Source of the DNA: Clostridia bacterium
Lineage (GTDB): Bacteria; Bacillota; Clostridia; Lutisporales; Lutisporaceae
Assembly: GCA_035628995.1 (NCBI GenBank)
Contig: DASPIR010000034.1
Span: 62,001-126,000, forward strand
DNA length: 64,000 bases
Direction of reading: 5' to 3'
Position numbers and translations under genes: made by a program. The notes under the pieces were generated by a model that did not search any database, was not told where the DNA came from, and saw only the letters and a list, made by a program, of their open reading frames with translations. The first letter of the stretch is position 1. The number at the start of each line of letters is the position of its first letter. Below, piece by piece: positions 25,814-34,862 of the stretch.

Positions 25814-27238
25814 CTACTGAATGCAAAAAATTCTGGCTTCCCTTGTAGTCTTGCCGCTATGATTTGCTGCTTCAAAGGTTACAACATGGAATTTTTCCTT
25901 TAATGGCTCTGTAACAGCTATGCTCATAGTTCCCGTTGTCTCATCAAATTCAGGAGTATATACATTTCCATCCACTATTAGCTTCAAGCTGTCAATATCA
26001 AGCTTGGAGCCTTTGTCAGTACTTACTGCTGCAGTTAGTGTAGGAGTTGCAGTACTAATTATTTCCCCCATTGCTATTGAAGGTTCAATAATTGGGGCTG
26101 CTCCGCTATTTTCATTCTCTGCGGCTTTTCCCCAAACTTCCTTGAATAACCTTAAAGAGTTCCCGCCAAGTATCTTCTCTATATCACTCTTTATATACCC
26201 TCTTTCAAGCAATTCTTTTGTGATATTAGGCACAAAGGATACATTCTGGAGGTCTATCGGCATGTCTGCTCCATCAAAGTCAGAGCCAAGTCCCACATAA
26301 TCAATCCCTACCAGGTTTACTATGTAATCGATATGGTCAACCAGATCTTTGGTCGTAACAGTTGCGGGATTTCCTAAAAACAGATTATAAAAATTGACTT
26401 GGATTACACCGCCCCCATCTGCTATAGCCTTTATCTGATCATCCTTCAGGTTGCGGACTTGGTTTGCTATGTTGTATACGCAAGAATGGCTGGCGATTAC
26501 TGGTGCTTCCGAAGCTTCTATAGTTTCCCAGAAGGTTGCCTCATTCATATGGGATACATCCACAATCATACCCAGCTTGTTCATTTCTCTTATTACTTCC
26601 CTGCCAAGCTCTGTCAGACCGCCTGAAGAAGGTGTGCCATCCTTGTATTTATTGTTTACACCTTCGCCTAGTGCGTTGGAATTGCTCCAATTAAGCGCTA
26701 ACATCCTCACACCAAGGTCATAGTACTGCCTTAACAACTCAATTCCTGTATCCTCATTGAGTGAATAGGCTCCTTCGATGCTGGATAATGCAGCAATCCT
26801 TCCAGAATGTTCAATTTTTTCGATATCTTTGAGGGTTAACGGCTGCTCTATGGTGTCCGGATTGTTATCCAGTGTCCATTTCAGGGCATTGATAAGAGCC
26901 AGTATGCGGCTGTTTCCCCTGGTAAAGTCCTGTCCCCCAGTAGGAATAGCATACCCACCAGTATATGCACCGAAGGTCTGTACATCGACTCCACCTTGCT
27001 GCATCTTTGGTATGTCCAACTGGAAATCTGTTTCATTGCCAATGTTTGAAGCGGGAAGCCATGTAGTACGGTCTATAATGTTTAGTAATGTGTCTGAATG
27101 AGTATCCACCACTGTTGCATCACTATGTATCTCTGCTGCGTTTCCAACTGTAGCAGGAGTAGCGTAAGTAGTTGTGAAACTAACGAGAAGAACTATACAT
27201 AGAACCATACATAAAGTACATTTTCTCTTTCTCACCAT
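25814..27238 (-). CDS. Exported M19 membrane-type dipeptidase
   Basis: Zinc dipeptidase of the renal-dipeptidase (M19) family, 474 aa. Signal peptide at about 1-26 (LCMVLCIVLLVSFTTTYA). The metal motif VVDTHSDTL (H-x-D) stands at about 44. The bridging Glu is in SSIEGAYSL, with further metal His in VDVSHMNE and IASHSCVYN. GSDFDGAD and LGGNSLRLFKEVW close the barrel. After about residue 375 there is a Thr/Ala-rich linker and a small beta domain, probably a surface module. It should hydrolyse dipeptides, including D-amino-acid types, outside the cell. 291 bp of upstream sequence show no riboswitch I recognise. Confidence 0.9.
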   Translation of the reverse strand: MVRKRKCTLCMVLCIVLLVSFTTTYATPATVGNAAEIHSDATVVDTHSDTLLNIIDRTTWLPASNIGNETDFQLDIPKMQQGGVDVQTFGAYTGGYAIPTGGQDFTRGNSRILALINALKWTLDNNPDTIEQPLTLKDIEKIEHSGRIAALSSIEGAYSLNEDTGIELLRQYYDLGVRMLALNWSNSNALGEGVNNKYKDGTPSSGGLTELGREVIREMNKLGMIVDVSHMNEATFWETIEASEAPVIASHSCVYNIANQVRNLKDDQIKAIADGGGVIQVNFYNLFLGNPATVTTKDLVDHIDYIVNLVGIDYVGLGSDFDGADMPIDLQNVSFVPNITKELLERGYIKSDIEKILGGNSLRLFKEVWGKAAENENSGAAPIIEPSIAMGEIISTATPTLTAAVSTDKGSKLDIDSLKLIVDGNVYTPEFDETTGTMSIAVTEPLKEKFHVVTFEAANHSGKTTREARIFCIQ

Positions 27239-27542
27239 TCTATTACCTCCTAGCTATTTTTACTGACAGGCAGTGTCCAACTCCGAGACTTACCACCGCT
27301 TTCGTTTTATATTGCCTGCTTATCCAAATTACACCATATGAAGAATGCAATATTTTGTAATATCCTATATCTGTCTGCTAAAAAAACGTTCTACTTGTTT
27401 TCTGTGCAGAGGAGCAATTTTGATTAATTTCTTAATCCGCACCCAAATTTCATAGTTATATTACATTTCCTCCTCAAAGCCAGCCAAAGCAGCCGGGCTT
27501 GGAATGGATGCTGAAGCCCAGGTCGATTTCACAAAATCCTGA
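27239..27542. other. Gene-free stretch between dipeptidase and kinase-like gene
   Basis: About 300 bp. It contains the dipeptidase ribosome binding site (AGGAGG) and presumably its promoter. I see no RNA gene, repeat or convincing terminator for the upstream kinase-like gene. Confidence 0.4.
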
Positions 27543-29576
27543 TTACTCTGTACGCCTCAAGTTTCCCTCATAAATCTGCACTAAGCCGTCATATCCATTG
27601 GCTGAGTATTTCGGTACCAGCAGCCTTATTTCGTCCATATACTTTACTGCCTTCTCAAATTCCAACTTTGCCTTATCATACTTTCCTTGACTAAAGTAAT
27701 TTACTCCAGTTTTATTGCACTCATCAGCTAATTTAAAGCATTCATATACCTTTTCAGCCTTTTCCAATATTCTATTTTTGTTCCCCAGATATGCAGTCTT
27801 CAGTTTGGAATACTGCTCTTGATCGTAATTACTTATACATGCTTTCATGGATTCCAGCTTGTTCAAGGCTTTATCAAATTCATTTTCTCCCTGCTCCAGT
27901 TTGCCTTCATTGAAGTATTGCACCCCCAATAAGTTATGCTTCCCGGCAAGCTGAAAGAAGGAATCGGCATACTGGGCAGAGCTGCTGTAACCGGCATCAA
28001 TTTTAGCCAGCTCTGCAAAAGCTGTAATAGCTCTTTCATAGTCATTCCGTACATAATAATCTGTTGCTTCTTTATAAAGCTTCTGCACTTTCAAATAGTT
28101 TCTTACAGTCTTGATCTGACTGTCCACCTTACCGCTTTCGTATCCCAGCCTTTTTGATTCTTCAAAAGCAGAAAGGGCCAGCCCATATTGCTTACTCTTC
28201 ATATATCCCAAGCCCATCTTGAAATATTCCTCCCCGCTTTTTCCCATAACAGGCTGAGGGGCTAGGGCTGGAGTTGTTGTTGTCGTTGTAGTCGGTAAAG
28301 GAGTAATCTTTATAATATCAGTTGCTGTCTCTTTTATAGGTGGTTTAAACTCATATGCATTAATAAATGCTAAAGTAAATGCCAGTGTCATCGCTATAAT
28401 CCCGGTGGCAACTGAGACTATAAATCTCTTTCTCGCGCGTTTTTTTGCATTATTCATTTTATCTATCGATGCAACAAGCTCGACTACTGCTATCTTTTCA
28501 AGCTCCTGCGCATATGCTGCCCGTGCATCGGCTCCTCCTTTATCTACAGCTATCTGGGCCTCTTCATAATCAGCTTTTCCTGCTGCGCATTCAGCTGTGC
28601 TGTTTATTGCCAAGCCATCTCCCTTTGCAGACCTTGCATCCGCTTTCAAGAAGCGCTCCAGCTTTTGCCTCAACTCATTGGGTGACTTATACCTATCCTT
28701 TTTATCATAGCTGCATGCCTTTAGAATTATCGCCCCCAGGTTCTCGCCTGCATCTACAGGCAATGGCAATTCTTCTCCTGCCATCCTGCCAGCTATGGAT
28801 TTTTCTGTATCATCAACAGTAATATTGTCCGGGGGCAGAGGCAAAAATGGCAGTCTCCCTCTGTTAAGTAATTTGTACATGACAATTCCCAGTGAGTATA
28901 TATCTACTGAAGAATCATAGCTCTGTTCCTTATATAGCTCAGGAGCCATGTATAAGGGGTTGAATTGAGCCAGAGCCGTCCTTCCGCCCTTTAAGAGCTC
29001 CTTTGCCAGACTGAAGCCGCCCAGCTTGAATTCTCCTTTAGTTGATACATATATGCTGGAATCCTTGATGTCCCTGTGTATTATGCCTTCCCTGCCGCAT
29101 GCCTCCAGGGCCTTGCATATATCAATTCCAAGCTTTGCCACCTCGCTCTTTCCAAGCTCCCGGCTTATCAGAAAATCCGGCAATGGCTGAAGGAACTCCA
29201 TCCTTATCAGTACATCCCAGCCTAATTCACCTTTCTTCTGATAAATTGCATGGTCTTCATAAATTACAATGTTGCTGTTTCCCCTTAATTTGTACATCAG
29301 CTCAATTTCGTTAAGGATGCTGCCCACCATGCTTTTAAAATATTCCGGCATTGATGCCTCATCAATACCTATATCTTGTGCTTCCTTAATATCGCTCTTG
29401 CCAATGGAAAAGCTCATTAGCTTAACAGTAGAGATATACCTTTTGCCCCATTCTTCCTTATACGCCCTGTATACTTCACAGCCACCCCCCTGGCCTATAA
29501 GCTCCTCCACTCTCCAGAAGCCCCACAGCGGCTGATATCTTTCTATAGCACTGACAACTTCCTTCATTTCATTCAC
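27543..29576 (-). CDS. Ser/Thr kinase-like (probable pseudokinase) TPR membrane protein
   Basis: A 677-aa protein. An N-terminal protein-kinase fold (about 15-300) has the glycine loop IGQGGGCEVYRA and the lysine in STVKLMSF. Then come the low-complexity acidic/Ala region, a transmembrane helix (about 388-412), a Thr/Pro linker and extracytoplasmic TPR-type repeats to the C terminus. The catalytic loop reads HRDIKDSSIYV, with Ser where kinases have the metal-binding Asn, and the DFG motif is replaced by GGF. Both Mg-ligand positions are altered, so catalysis is doubtful. Like Hanks-type clostridial kinases it could sense envelope signals. Monocistronic. Confidence 0.85.
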   Translation of the reverse strand: MNEMKEVVSAIERYQPLWGFWRVEELIGQGGGCEVYRAYKEEWGKRYISTVKLMSFSIGKSDIKEAQDIGIDEASMPEYFKSMVGSILNEIELMYKLRGNSNIVIYEDHAIYQKKGELGWDVLIRMEFLQPLPDFLISRELGKSEVAKLGIDICKALEACGREGIIHRDIKDSSIYVSTKGEFKLGGFSLAKELLKGGRTALAQFNPLYMAPELYKEQSYDSSVDIYSLGIVMYKLLNRGRLPFLPLPPDNITVDDTEKSIAGRMAGEELPLPVDAGENLGAIILKACSYDKKDRYKSPNELRQKLERFLKADARSAKGDGLAINSTAECAAGKADYEEAQIAVDKGGADARAAYAQELEKIAVVELVASIDKMNNAKKRARKRFIVSVATGIIAMTLAFTLAFINAYEFKPPIKETATDIIKITPLPTTTTTTTPALAPQPVMGKSGEEYFKMGLGYMKSKQYGLALSAFEESKRLGYESGKVDSQIKTVRNYLKVQKLYKEATDYYVRNDYERAITAFAELAKIDAGYSSSAQYADSFFQLAGKHNLLGVQYFNEGKLEQGENEFDKALNKLESMKACISNYDQEQYSKLKTAYLGNKNRILEKAEKVYECFKLADECNKTGVNYFSQGKYDKAKLEFEKAVKYMDEIRLLVPKYSANGYDGLVQIYEGNLRRTE

Positions 29577-29830
29577 CCCAAATCCAACTGAGACTGATTC
29601 GATTCGGATATTAGTAATTCCGGCATCATTATATAACTTAATAATTTCTATATTTGGAAGCTGTATCCTTTATTAAATTTTTCGCAAGTTTTGACAGGAT
29701 TTTCCTGAACTCCCGCGATAGTACCCCACGAATATTTATCAACAGAACAATTTGCTTAATTGCAGGTAATAAAATTATGATTCCTTTATATACTAAATGA
29801 GATATAATTAACTTAACAATTTGAAGGAGT

Positions 29831-30217
29831 GTGATTATCATCAATGCATTAAGCCAATTGATTCAATCAGGCGACTGGAAGGGCGAAAAACATGTGCCAG
29901 TGATTCACTGCCCGGAAAAGGTAAAACTCGATACTCCCTTTGAAATAAAGGTGTCAATCGGTGACGCTGTACCCCATCCAAATACCTTCGAGCACCACAT
30001 AGTGTGGATTAAAGTATTTTTCCAGCCAGAAGGCTCAAAATTCCCAACCGAAGTGGCTAGTTTCAGGTTCTCCGCTCATGGAGAAGGGGAGACCTTTACG
30101 GATCCGGTAGGACTGACTCAGATTAAGATCAAAAAGTCCGGTACCATCTATGCAATGTCATATTGCAATATCCATGGGCTATGGGAAAATAGCAAGCAAA
30201 TAAGTCTGGAAGAGTAA
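29831..30217 (+). CDS. Superoxide reductase (neelaredoxin type)
   Basis: Non-haem iron enzyme that reduces superoxide to peroxide in anaerobes, 128 aa, one-domain type without the N-terminal desulforedoxin centre. Iron ligands can be placed: His in KHVPVIHCP, His in PHPNTFEHHIVW, and Cys and His in SYCNIHGLW. The catalytic Glu-Lys loop is reduced to GEKHVP. The start is uncertain: the GTG at 29831 is only 1 nt from the ribosome binding site GAAGGAG, and the better-spaced ATT or ATC codons at 29834/29837 may be used. Ends at a terminator shared with the next gene. Confidence 0.9.
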   Translation: MIIINALSQLIQSGDWKGEKHVPVIHCPEKVKLDTPFEIKVSIGDAVPHPNTFEHHIVWIKVFFQPEGSKFPTEVASFRFSAHGEGETFTDPVGLTQIKIKKSGTIYAMSYCNIHGLWENSKQISLEE

Positions 30218-30221
30218 GCAG

Positions 30222-30254
30222 AAGCCCTGATGTATCATACATTAGGGCTTTTAT
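30222..30254. terminator. Bidirectional terminator after superoxide reductase
   Basis: AAGCCCTGATGTA-TCAT-ACATTAGGGCTTTTAT, 12-bp stem with one mismatch, between the convergent genes at 29831 and 30269. Confidence 0.85.
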
Positions 30255-30268
30255 CTTGCCAACCCATA

Positions 30269-30622
30269 TTATTCACTTCCAAAATAATACCTGGGGTCCT
30301 CGGCATCTTTTACATATGTCTCATATAGGAACAGCTCGCCTCTTGGAGTTGAGAAGATAAGATTGTTATCTGTATCAATGTAAGCTCTGGCAAGGGTATA
30401 TACCTCACCTTCATGCTCATACATGACCCCTTCATACAAGTGCAAGTAAATTGTTTTGTTCTCTATAATGGCTGTTGTACCAACACTATCCCCACTTAAA
30501 TCATATCCGAACATCACATGCACCAACTCAGCTATACCATGATCTTCAAGCTCGGACCATTTAGTCTTGATCTTACCCTCTGCTATCAATTCTTCAAGCT
30601 TCACATCAAGTTTTGTAAGCAT
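30269..30622 (-). CDS. Hypothetical protein, 117 aa
   Basis: Soluble beta-rich protein: TTAIIENKTIYLHLYEGVM, YTLARAYIDTDNNLIFSTP, ending with YETYVKDAEDPRYYFGSE. No signal peptide and no known motif. The ATG at 30622 is chosen over an upstream GTG because AGGAGGT is spaced 6 nt from it. It is one of two adjacent minus-strand genes with the PhzF gene, although promoter-sized gaps separate them. Function unknown. Confidence 0.6.
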   Translation of the reverse strand: MLTKLDVKLEELIAEGKIKTKWSELEDHGIAELVHVMFGYDLSGDSVGTTAIIENKTIYLHLYEGVMYEHEGEVYTLARAYIDTDNNLIFSTPRGELFLYETYVKDAEDPRYYFGSE

Positions 30623-30707
30623 TTCCAAACCTCCTACTATCACACTTCTTATGTCTATTTTACCACCCTTAGCGCATTAAATACTTCTTCATCGTGAATT
30701 ATGACCT

Positions 30708-31598
30708 CTAGTACCTCAATTCTCCATCCAAAACAGTAACAGCTGTGCCGCCTACCTTTACTCTCTGTATTTCGCTGTTCTGTTTTGAAATATTCACATA
30801 TACACAACCTGGTCTGCCAACTTCCTGTCCTTCTTCTCCAATCAAATCGATAGCTTCATCGCATTCTACAAGTTTATTCTGTATTATATAAGAAGCTACG
30901 CTTCCGTTGCCGGTACCACAAACAGGATCCTCGGCAATTCCAACAAAGGGAGCAATTGCTCTCATATGATAACTATATTTCTGGTCCAATACTTCAAGAC
31001 AGAAAGGAGTAATTCCTATCAGCTTATACTTCTCACTTATCCTTTCAACAGCTTTCAAATCAGGCTTTGCATTCATAAGCTTATCCAGTGTTTTTATCCC
31101 AAACACCAGCCACCATATCCCGGTACTAACTTTCATAGCCGGTATATCCAGCAATTCACCTTCATTCAAGCCTAAGAGCTCTGCAACTTCACTTTTGCTT
31201 AAATCAAGGCTTTCAAATTTAGGGGTAGCTTGCGTCATCATAAACACTTTTTCATTGTTGATACTCATCAATTCTACAGGCAATACACCAGCCTTAGTTT
31301 CCTGATAAAATATATCTTTGCCCAAATCCAGCTTTCCTTCTTCATAAAGTGCTGAAAATGTGCCTATTGTGGCATGACCACATAAGTCCACTTCAAATCT
31401 GGGTGTGAAAAACTGTACCTTAAAATCAGCAACCCTTGAAGTAGAAACAAAAGCAGTTTCAGAAAGGTTCATTTCTTTAGCAATTTTCTGTTTAACATCA
31501 TCAGTTACACCTGAGGCATCTGTGACAACCCCGGCAGGATTACCTCCAAAAGGTATAGACGTAAATGCATCTACCTGCTTGATTTTAATACTTTTCAT
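30708..31598 (-). CDS. PhzF-family isomerase/epimerase
   Basis: A 296-aa protein of the PhzF/diaminopimelate-epimerase-fold family. It begins KQVDAFTSIPFGGNPAGV. The catalytic Glu is in MNLSETAFV (about 46), and the family motifs DLCGHATIGTF and EDPVCGTGNGSVASYI are present. In phenazine producers PhzF isomerises DHHA, but no other phenazine genes are here, so the substrate is unknown. The gene is divergent from the MarR/nitroreductase unit. Confidence 0.9.
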   Translation of the reverse strand: MKSIKIKQVDAFTSIPFGGNPAGVVTDASGVTDDVKQKIAKEMNLSETAFVSTSRVADFKVQFFTPRFEVDLCGHATIGTFSALYEEGKLDLGKDIFYQETKAGVLPVELMSINNEKVFMMTQATPKFESLDLSKSEVAELLGLNEGELLDIPAMKVSTGIWWLVFGIKTLDKLMNAKPDLKAVERISEKYKLIGITPFCLEVLDQKYSYHMRAIAPFVGIAEDPVCGTGNGSVASYIIQNKLVECDEAIDLIGEEGQEVGRPGCVYVNISKQNSEIQRVKVGGTAVTVLDGELRY

Positions 31599-31731
31599 TC
31601 ATTTCACCCCTATTTATATTTGTTGTTTTTATTTCTCCATCTATTTCCATAATCCTCTAATTCTTCAACACAATTTATAACCCATTTTGATTTGCTCAAA
31701 AAGCAAAAGCTGCTAATTAATAGAAATAGTA

Positions 31732-31760
31732 TTGACACATAAAAATGAAATGAATATACT
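31732..31760 (+). promoter_or_regulatory. Promoter of marR-nitroreductase unit
   Basis: TTGACA (31732-31737), 17-bp spacer, TATACT (31755-31760). The operator palindrome begins at the next base. Confidence 0.85.
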
Positions 31761-31780
31761 ATAGTTAGAATTCTAACTAT
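31761..31780. promoter_or_regulatory. MarR operator 1
   Basis: Perfect 20-bp palindrome ATAGTTAGAATTCTAACTAT directly after the -10 box of the marR gene, the position expected for autorepression. Confidence 0.8.
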
Positions 31781-31797
31781 GTAAATGGAGATAAAAT

Positions 31798-32244
31798 ATG
31801 CGCAAACTGTCTTTAATGTCTAAAATGGGAATAGTATTTCTTACGTGGAGGCGCGCTCTTCAGAAGGAGTTGGTTCCACATAAGATAACTCTGAACCAGC
31901 AGTATGTCTTGAACCAGTTAACAAAACGAGAGTTCCTTTACCCCTCCCAGATTGCCGATATGCTTTTCTGCGATCGCCCGACTGCTACAGTCATCATTAA
32001 GAACATAGAGCGGGAAAAATGGGTTAGAAGGGAAAAGGACATAGAAAATGCAAAGCAGATTAGGATTTACATCACTGAAGAAGGTAGACAGAAGCTTGCT
32101 TCCTTGAAAGGTGCATCCGGTCCTGAAGATATGGCCCTCTATGACCCGCTTATGTGTCTTACCGATAAGGAAAAAGAACAGCTTGATACTCTTCTGACTA
32201 AAGTACTGTCCAATCTGAAAGAAAATAAAGACAATCATATATAA
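31798..32244 (+). CDS. MarR-family transcriptional regulator
   Basis: A 148-aa winged-helix repressor. The HTH spans LNQQYVLNQLTKREFLYPSQIADMLFCDRPTATVII, with the wing around KNIEREKWVRREKDIENAKQ. Two near-identical palindromes (TTAGAATTCTAA core), one in its own promoter and one before the nitroreductase gene, are the likely operators. It should respond to an aromatic or oxidant ligand. The ribosome binding site is weak (TGGAGAT). Confidence 0.9.
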   Translation: MRKLSLMSKMGIVFLTWRRALQKELVPHKITLNQQYVLNQLTKREFLYPSQIADMLFCDRPTATVIIKNIEREKWVRREKDIENAKQIRIYITEEGRQKLASLKGASGPEDMALYDPLMCLTDKEKEQLDTLLTKVLSNLKENKDNHI

Positions 32245-32259
32245 AATTTTTTGAGACTA

Positions 32260-32277
32260 TGATTAGAATTCTAATCA
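32260..32277. promoter_or_regulatory. MarR operator 2
   Basis: Perfect 18-bp palindrome TGATTAGAATTCTAATCA, 21 bp before the nitroreductase ATG and sharing the TTAGAATTCTAA core with operator 1. Confidence 0.8.
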
Positions 32278-32298
32278 ACATAATAAGGAGGAGCTCAT

Positions 32299-32928
32299 AT
32301 GGATTTTTATAAAGTCGTTAATTCCAGGAGAACAGTCAGAGATTTCCAAGAGAAGGAAATAGAGCTTGAAGTAATTAAAAGAATTATTGATGCGGGGCTC
32401 AAGGCACCCTCCAACGATCATTTGCGCCAGTGGGAATTCATACTGTTAAATGACCGGGCAGCCAGATCAAATCTGATAGAGCAATTGAATGAAAGCTATA
32501 CCGAGGAAGAAGCAACAGAATTGGTGAATAGAAGGGGATATGCCGATGAATATCAGCGTGAAATGTATATTGATGCAAACCAAAAGCAGTATAGCATGCT
32601 TGTAAATTCCGGATGTCTTATCATACCATGCATGCGCCAGAAAACGCCGCTTCTGGAACCTTCTAAACTGTCCTCATTAAATGGGCTGGCTGCAATGTGG
32701 TGCTGTATTGAGAACATACTGCTTGCTGCAGCAAGCGAAGGCATATATGGCGTAACACGAATCCCCTGCCTGGATGGAGAGACCAAGCATATAAAAAATA
32801 GACTAGGCATACCAGAAGACTATGAAGTTCCTTGCTATATAGCATTGGGTTATCCAGACGAGAGTGCCAGAAAAATCAGACAGCACTCTATAAAGGCGGA
32901 GGAAAGGATGCATTTCAATAAGTGGTAA
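32299..32928 (+). CDS. Nitroreductase-family flavoprotein
   Basis: FMN-dependent NAD(P)H oxidoreductase, 209 aa. The N terminus carries the FMN-phosphate signature SRRTVRDF. The helix AGLKAPSNDHLRQWEF and the GLAAMWCCIENILLAA helix fit the fold. ALGYPDE near the end closes the flavin site. Controlled with the MarR gene; substrates are probably quinones or nitroaromatics. The GGAGGAG ribosome binding site is strong. Confidence 0.88.
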   Translation: MDFYKVVNSRRTVRDFQEKEIELEVIKRIIDAGLKAPSNDHLRQWEFILLNDRAARSNLIEQLNESYTEEEATELVNRRGYADEYQREMYIDANQKQYSMLVNSGCLIIPCMRQKTPLLEPSKLSSLNGLAAMWCCIENILLAAASEGIYGVTRIPCLDGETKHIKNRLGIPEDYEVPCYIALGYPDESARKIRQHSIKAEERMHFNKW

Positions 32929-33028
32929 ATAAAAAACCTGTGCTTTGCCCCGGACCCCTTTTATTGCATAATCGGACGCATACTATTAGATAATAGATGT
33001 GACTTATGATTTAGAAGAGGTGCGAAAA

Positions 33029-34096
33029 ATGAAAGTAGCAATCCTTGGTGCTGGCGTTACAGGCCTTGCATGTGCACTCGAGTGTGAAAGACTTGGGGTG
33101 TATGCTGACCTTTATGAACGAGACCATACAGTTGGATGGGTATGGCCATCTGTGAATTATTGGCCAAGCATATTTTTTAGAGATACCGGTGACATAATTG
33201 ACTATCTTAAAAAAGAGTACAAAATGGACCTAAATCCAATCGGTGAATGCAAGAACATTGTATTAAAGTCGCCAAATCAGACTGCTAGTATTGATGGTAA
33301 ACTAGGCTACTTTATTGCCAGGGGCAAAGGTGAGGAATCAATAGAGTCGCAATTGAGGAGATTTTTAAGAAAGACTGTAGTTCATTTCAATAGTAACGTG
33401 GATTATAAAGAACTGTCTAAAAATTATGATTGGGTCGTAGTAACAACTGGAAATGATATAGTAGCCAGAGATTTAGGGATATGGGAAGATGAAGGATTAG
33501 TCCGTATAATGGGCGGTGTCGCGTTAGGAGATTTTAATCAAGAATCAGCGAGCCTTTATCTTGATACCAGTTATACTGGTTCCGGTTATGCCAGATTAAC
33601 GCCTTTTAGCTCAACACAAGCAATAGTTGGGTTGTATACAATCGGATGTGATGAATTTGATTCAGAAAGGTTGTATTCTGCGTTCTTACAGAAAGAAGGT
33701 TTAACTAACTTAGAATTCTTGTATAAATTACTTCCCCCACCATTTTCAACAGGAAAAGTAAGAAAGTTTCAAGTTCGCAATATACTTCTTGCGGGGAGAG
33801 CAGCTGGGCTAACAGAGAGATTGCTTGGTGTCGGAGCTCCAGAGGGGATAATAAGTGGGATCTTGGCAGCAAGGGCCATCATTAATAATGAGGATTACAC
33901 AAAACAGGTAGAGAAAGTAAGGAATCATGTAGAAAACATATCCAGTTTTAGAAAAATTATTGAGAAATTTGATAATAACGATTATGACAAGCTTATAGCA
34001 GCTTTAGATACGCCAGGAATAAAGCAAATTATATATAATACAAATATAGATTTTGCTGATATGGCAGGTAGAATAATAAAGCATGTGACAAAATAG
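33029..34096 (+). CDS. FAD-dependent oxidoreductase
   Basis: A 355-aa flavoprotein. N-terminal dinucleotide-binding motif GAGVTGLACALECERLG, then LYERDHTVG, and a C-terminal FAD motif ILLAGRAAGLTERLLGVGAPEGIISG. This layout fits geranylgeranyl-reductase or halogenase-like FAD enzymes; the substrate is unknown. The ATG at 33029 is preferred over 32999 because it begins exactly at the Rossmann strand and AGAGGTG precedes it. Not obviously linked to its neighbours; the cobalt/nickel transport genes converge on it. Confidence 0.8.
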   Translation: MKVAILGAGVTGLACALECERLGVYADLYERDHTVGWVWPSVNYWPSIFFRDTGDIIDYLKKEYKMDLNPIGECKNIVLKSPNQTASIDGKLGYFIARGKGEESIESQLRRFLRKTVVHFNSNVDYKELSKNYDWVVVTTGNDIVARDLGIWEDEGLVRIMGGVALGDFNQESASLYLDTSYTGSGYARLTPFSSTQAIVGLYTIGCDEFDSERLYSAFLQKEGLTNLEFLYKLLPPPFSTGKVRKFQVRNILLAGRAAGLTERLLGVGAPEGIISGILAARAIINNEDYTKQVEKVRNHVENISSFRKIIEKFDNNDYDKLIAALDTPGIKQIIYNTNIDFADMAGRIIKHVTK

Positions 34097-34112
34097 GGAG
34101 CCTTTTGATTGA

Positions 34113-34862
34113 TTAATGCCCACATATTGGACAGCCTTGCAGACTTAAAGGTAGTTCCAGCCCGCATTCCTCGAGCAGCTGAGAATTCGTCATGATTTCA
34201 GTAGTGGGTCCGTCGTACTCTACTCTCCCATTCTTCAGTACTATCGTTCTGCTGCATAGTTCCAGTGCCATATCCAAGTCATGGGTCGCTATAAGCTTTG
34301 TATGCATAAAACCCTGCAGCAGATTTATTAATCTTCTTCTGGACTTGGGGTCCAAAGCAGCAGTAGGTTCATCCATAGCCAAAACACTTGGCTCCATGGA
34401 CAGCACTGTTGCAATTGCTGCTGCTCTTTTCTCTCCACCAGACAGCTTATAAGGGGCACGATGCAAGAGGTGTTCTATTCCCACTGTCTGAAGTGCTTTT
34501 ATTACTCTTCTCTCAACTTCCTCTTCATCTAAGCCATAGTTTCTTGGCCCAAAAGCAACATCATTATAAACACTTGTATTGAACAGCTGATCCTCCGGAT
34601 CCTGGAAGGTAAAACCTATTTGCTGTCGTATCATGTTCAATGTTTTCTTAGTAACAGGAAATTCACCCAACCTTATTTCACCTTGCTCTGGCATCAAAAT
34701 ACCTACCAACAGCTTCAGCATGGTGGATTTCCCAGCTCCGTTAGCTCCTACTATTGCTACTGATTCTCCATGGTGAATACGGATATTAAGGTTTTCTAAA
34801 GCCTTATTGCCGTCATTATAGGAGTAAGATATATTTATAAAATCAATTATATGGTGGCTCAT
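34113..34862 (-). CDS. ECF transporter ATPase for nickel/cobalt (CbiO/NikO/LarO)
   Basis: ABC ATPase of an energy-coupling-factor transporter, 249 aa. Walker A GANGAGKSTMLK, Q-loop FTFQDPEDQLF, signature LSGGEKRAAAIA, Walker B VLAMDEPTAALD and H-loop IATHDLD are all present, so it should be active. Its ATG overlaps the stop of the permease gene by 4 bp. Last gene of the larE-nikMN-Q-O set, which favours nickel over cobalt. The tail HCKP-like CPICGH carries a Cys pair of unknown use. Confidence 0.9.
   Translation of the reverse strand: MSHHIIDFINISYSYNDGNKALENLNIRIHHGESVAIVGANGAGKSTMLKLLVGILMPEQGEIRLGEFPVTKKTLNMIRQQIGFTFQDPEDQLFNTSVYNDVAFGPRNYGLDEEEVERRVIKALQTVGIEHLLHRAPYKLSGGEKRAAAIATVLSMEPSVLAMDEPTAALDPKSRRRLINLLQGFMHTKLIATHDLDMALELCSRTIVLKNGRVEYDGPTTEIMTNSQLLEECGLELPLSLQGCPICGH

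Noticed and set aside
29638-29844. 68-codon minus-strand frame upstream of the kinase-like gene
   Set aside because: No ribosome binding site; AT-rich; overlaps the superoxide reductase start on the other strand.
30708-31598. Phenazine biosynthesis role for the PhzF gene
   Set aside because: No other phenazine genes are present; PhzF-family isomerases are common in non-producers.
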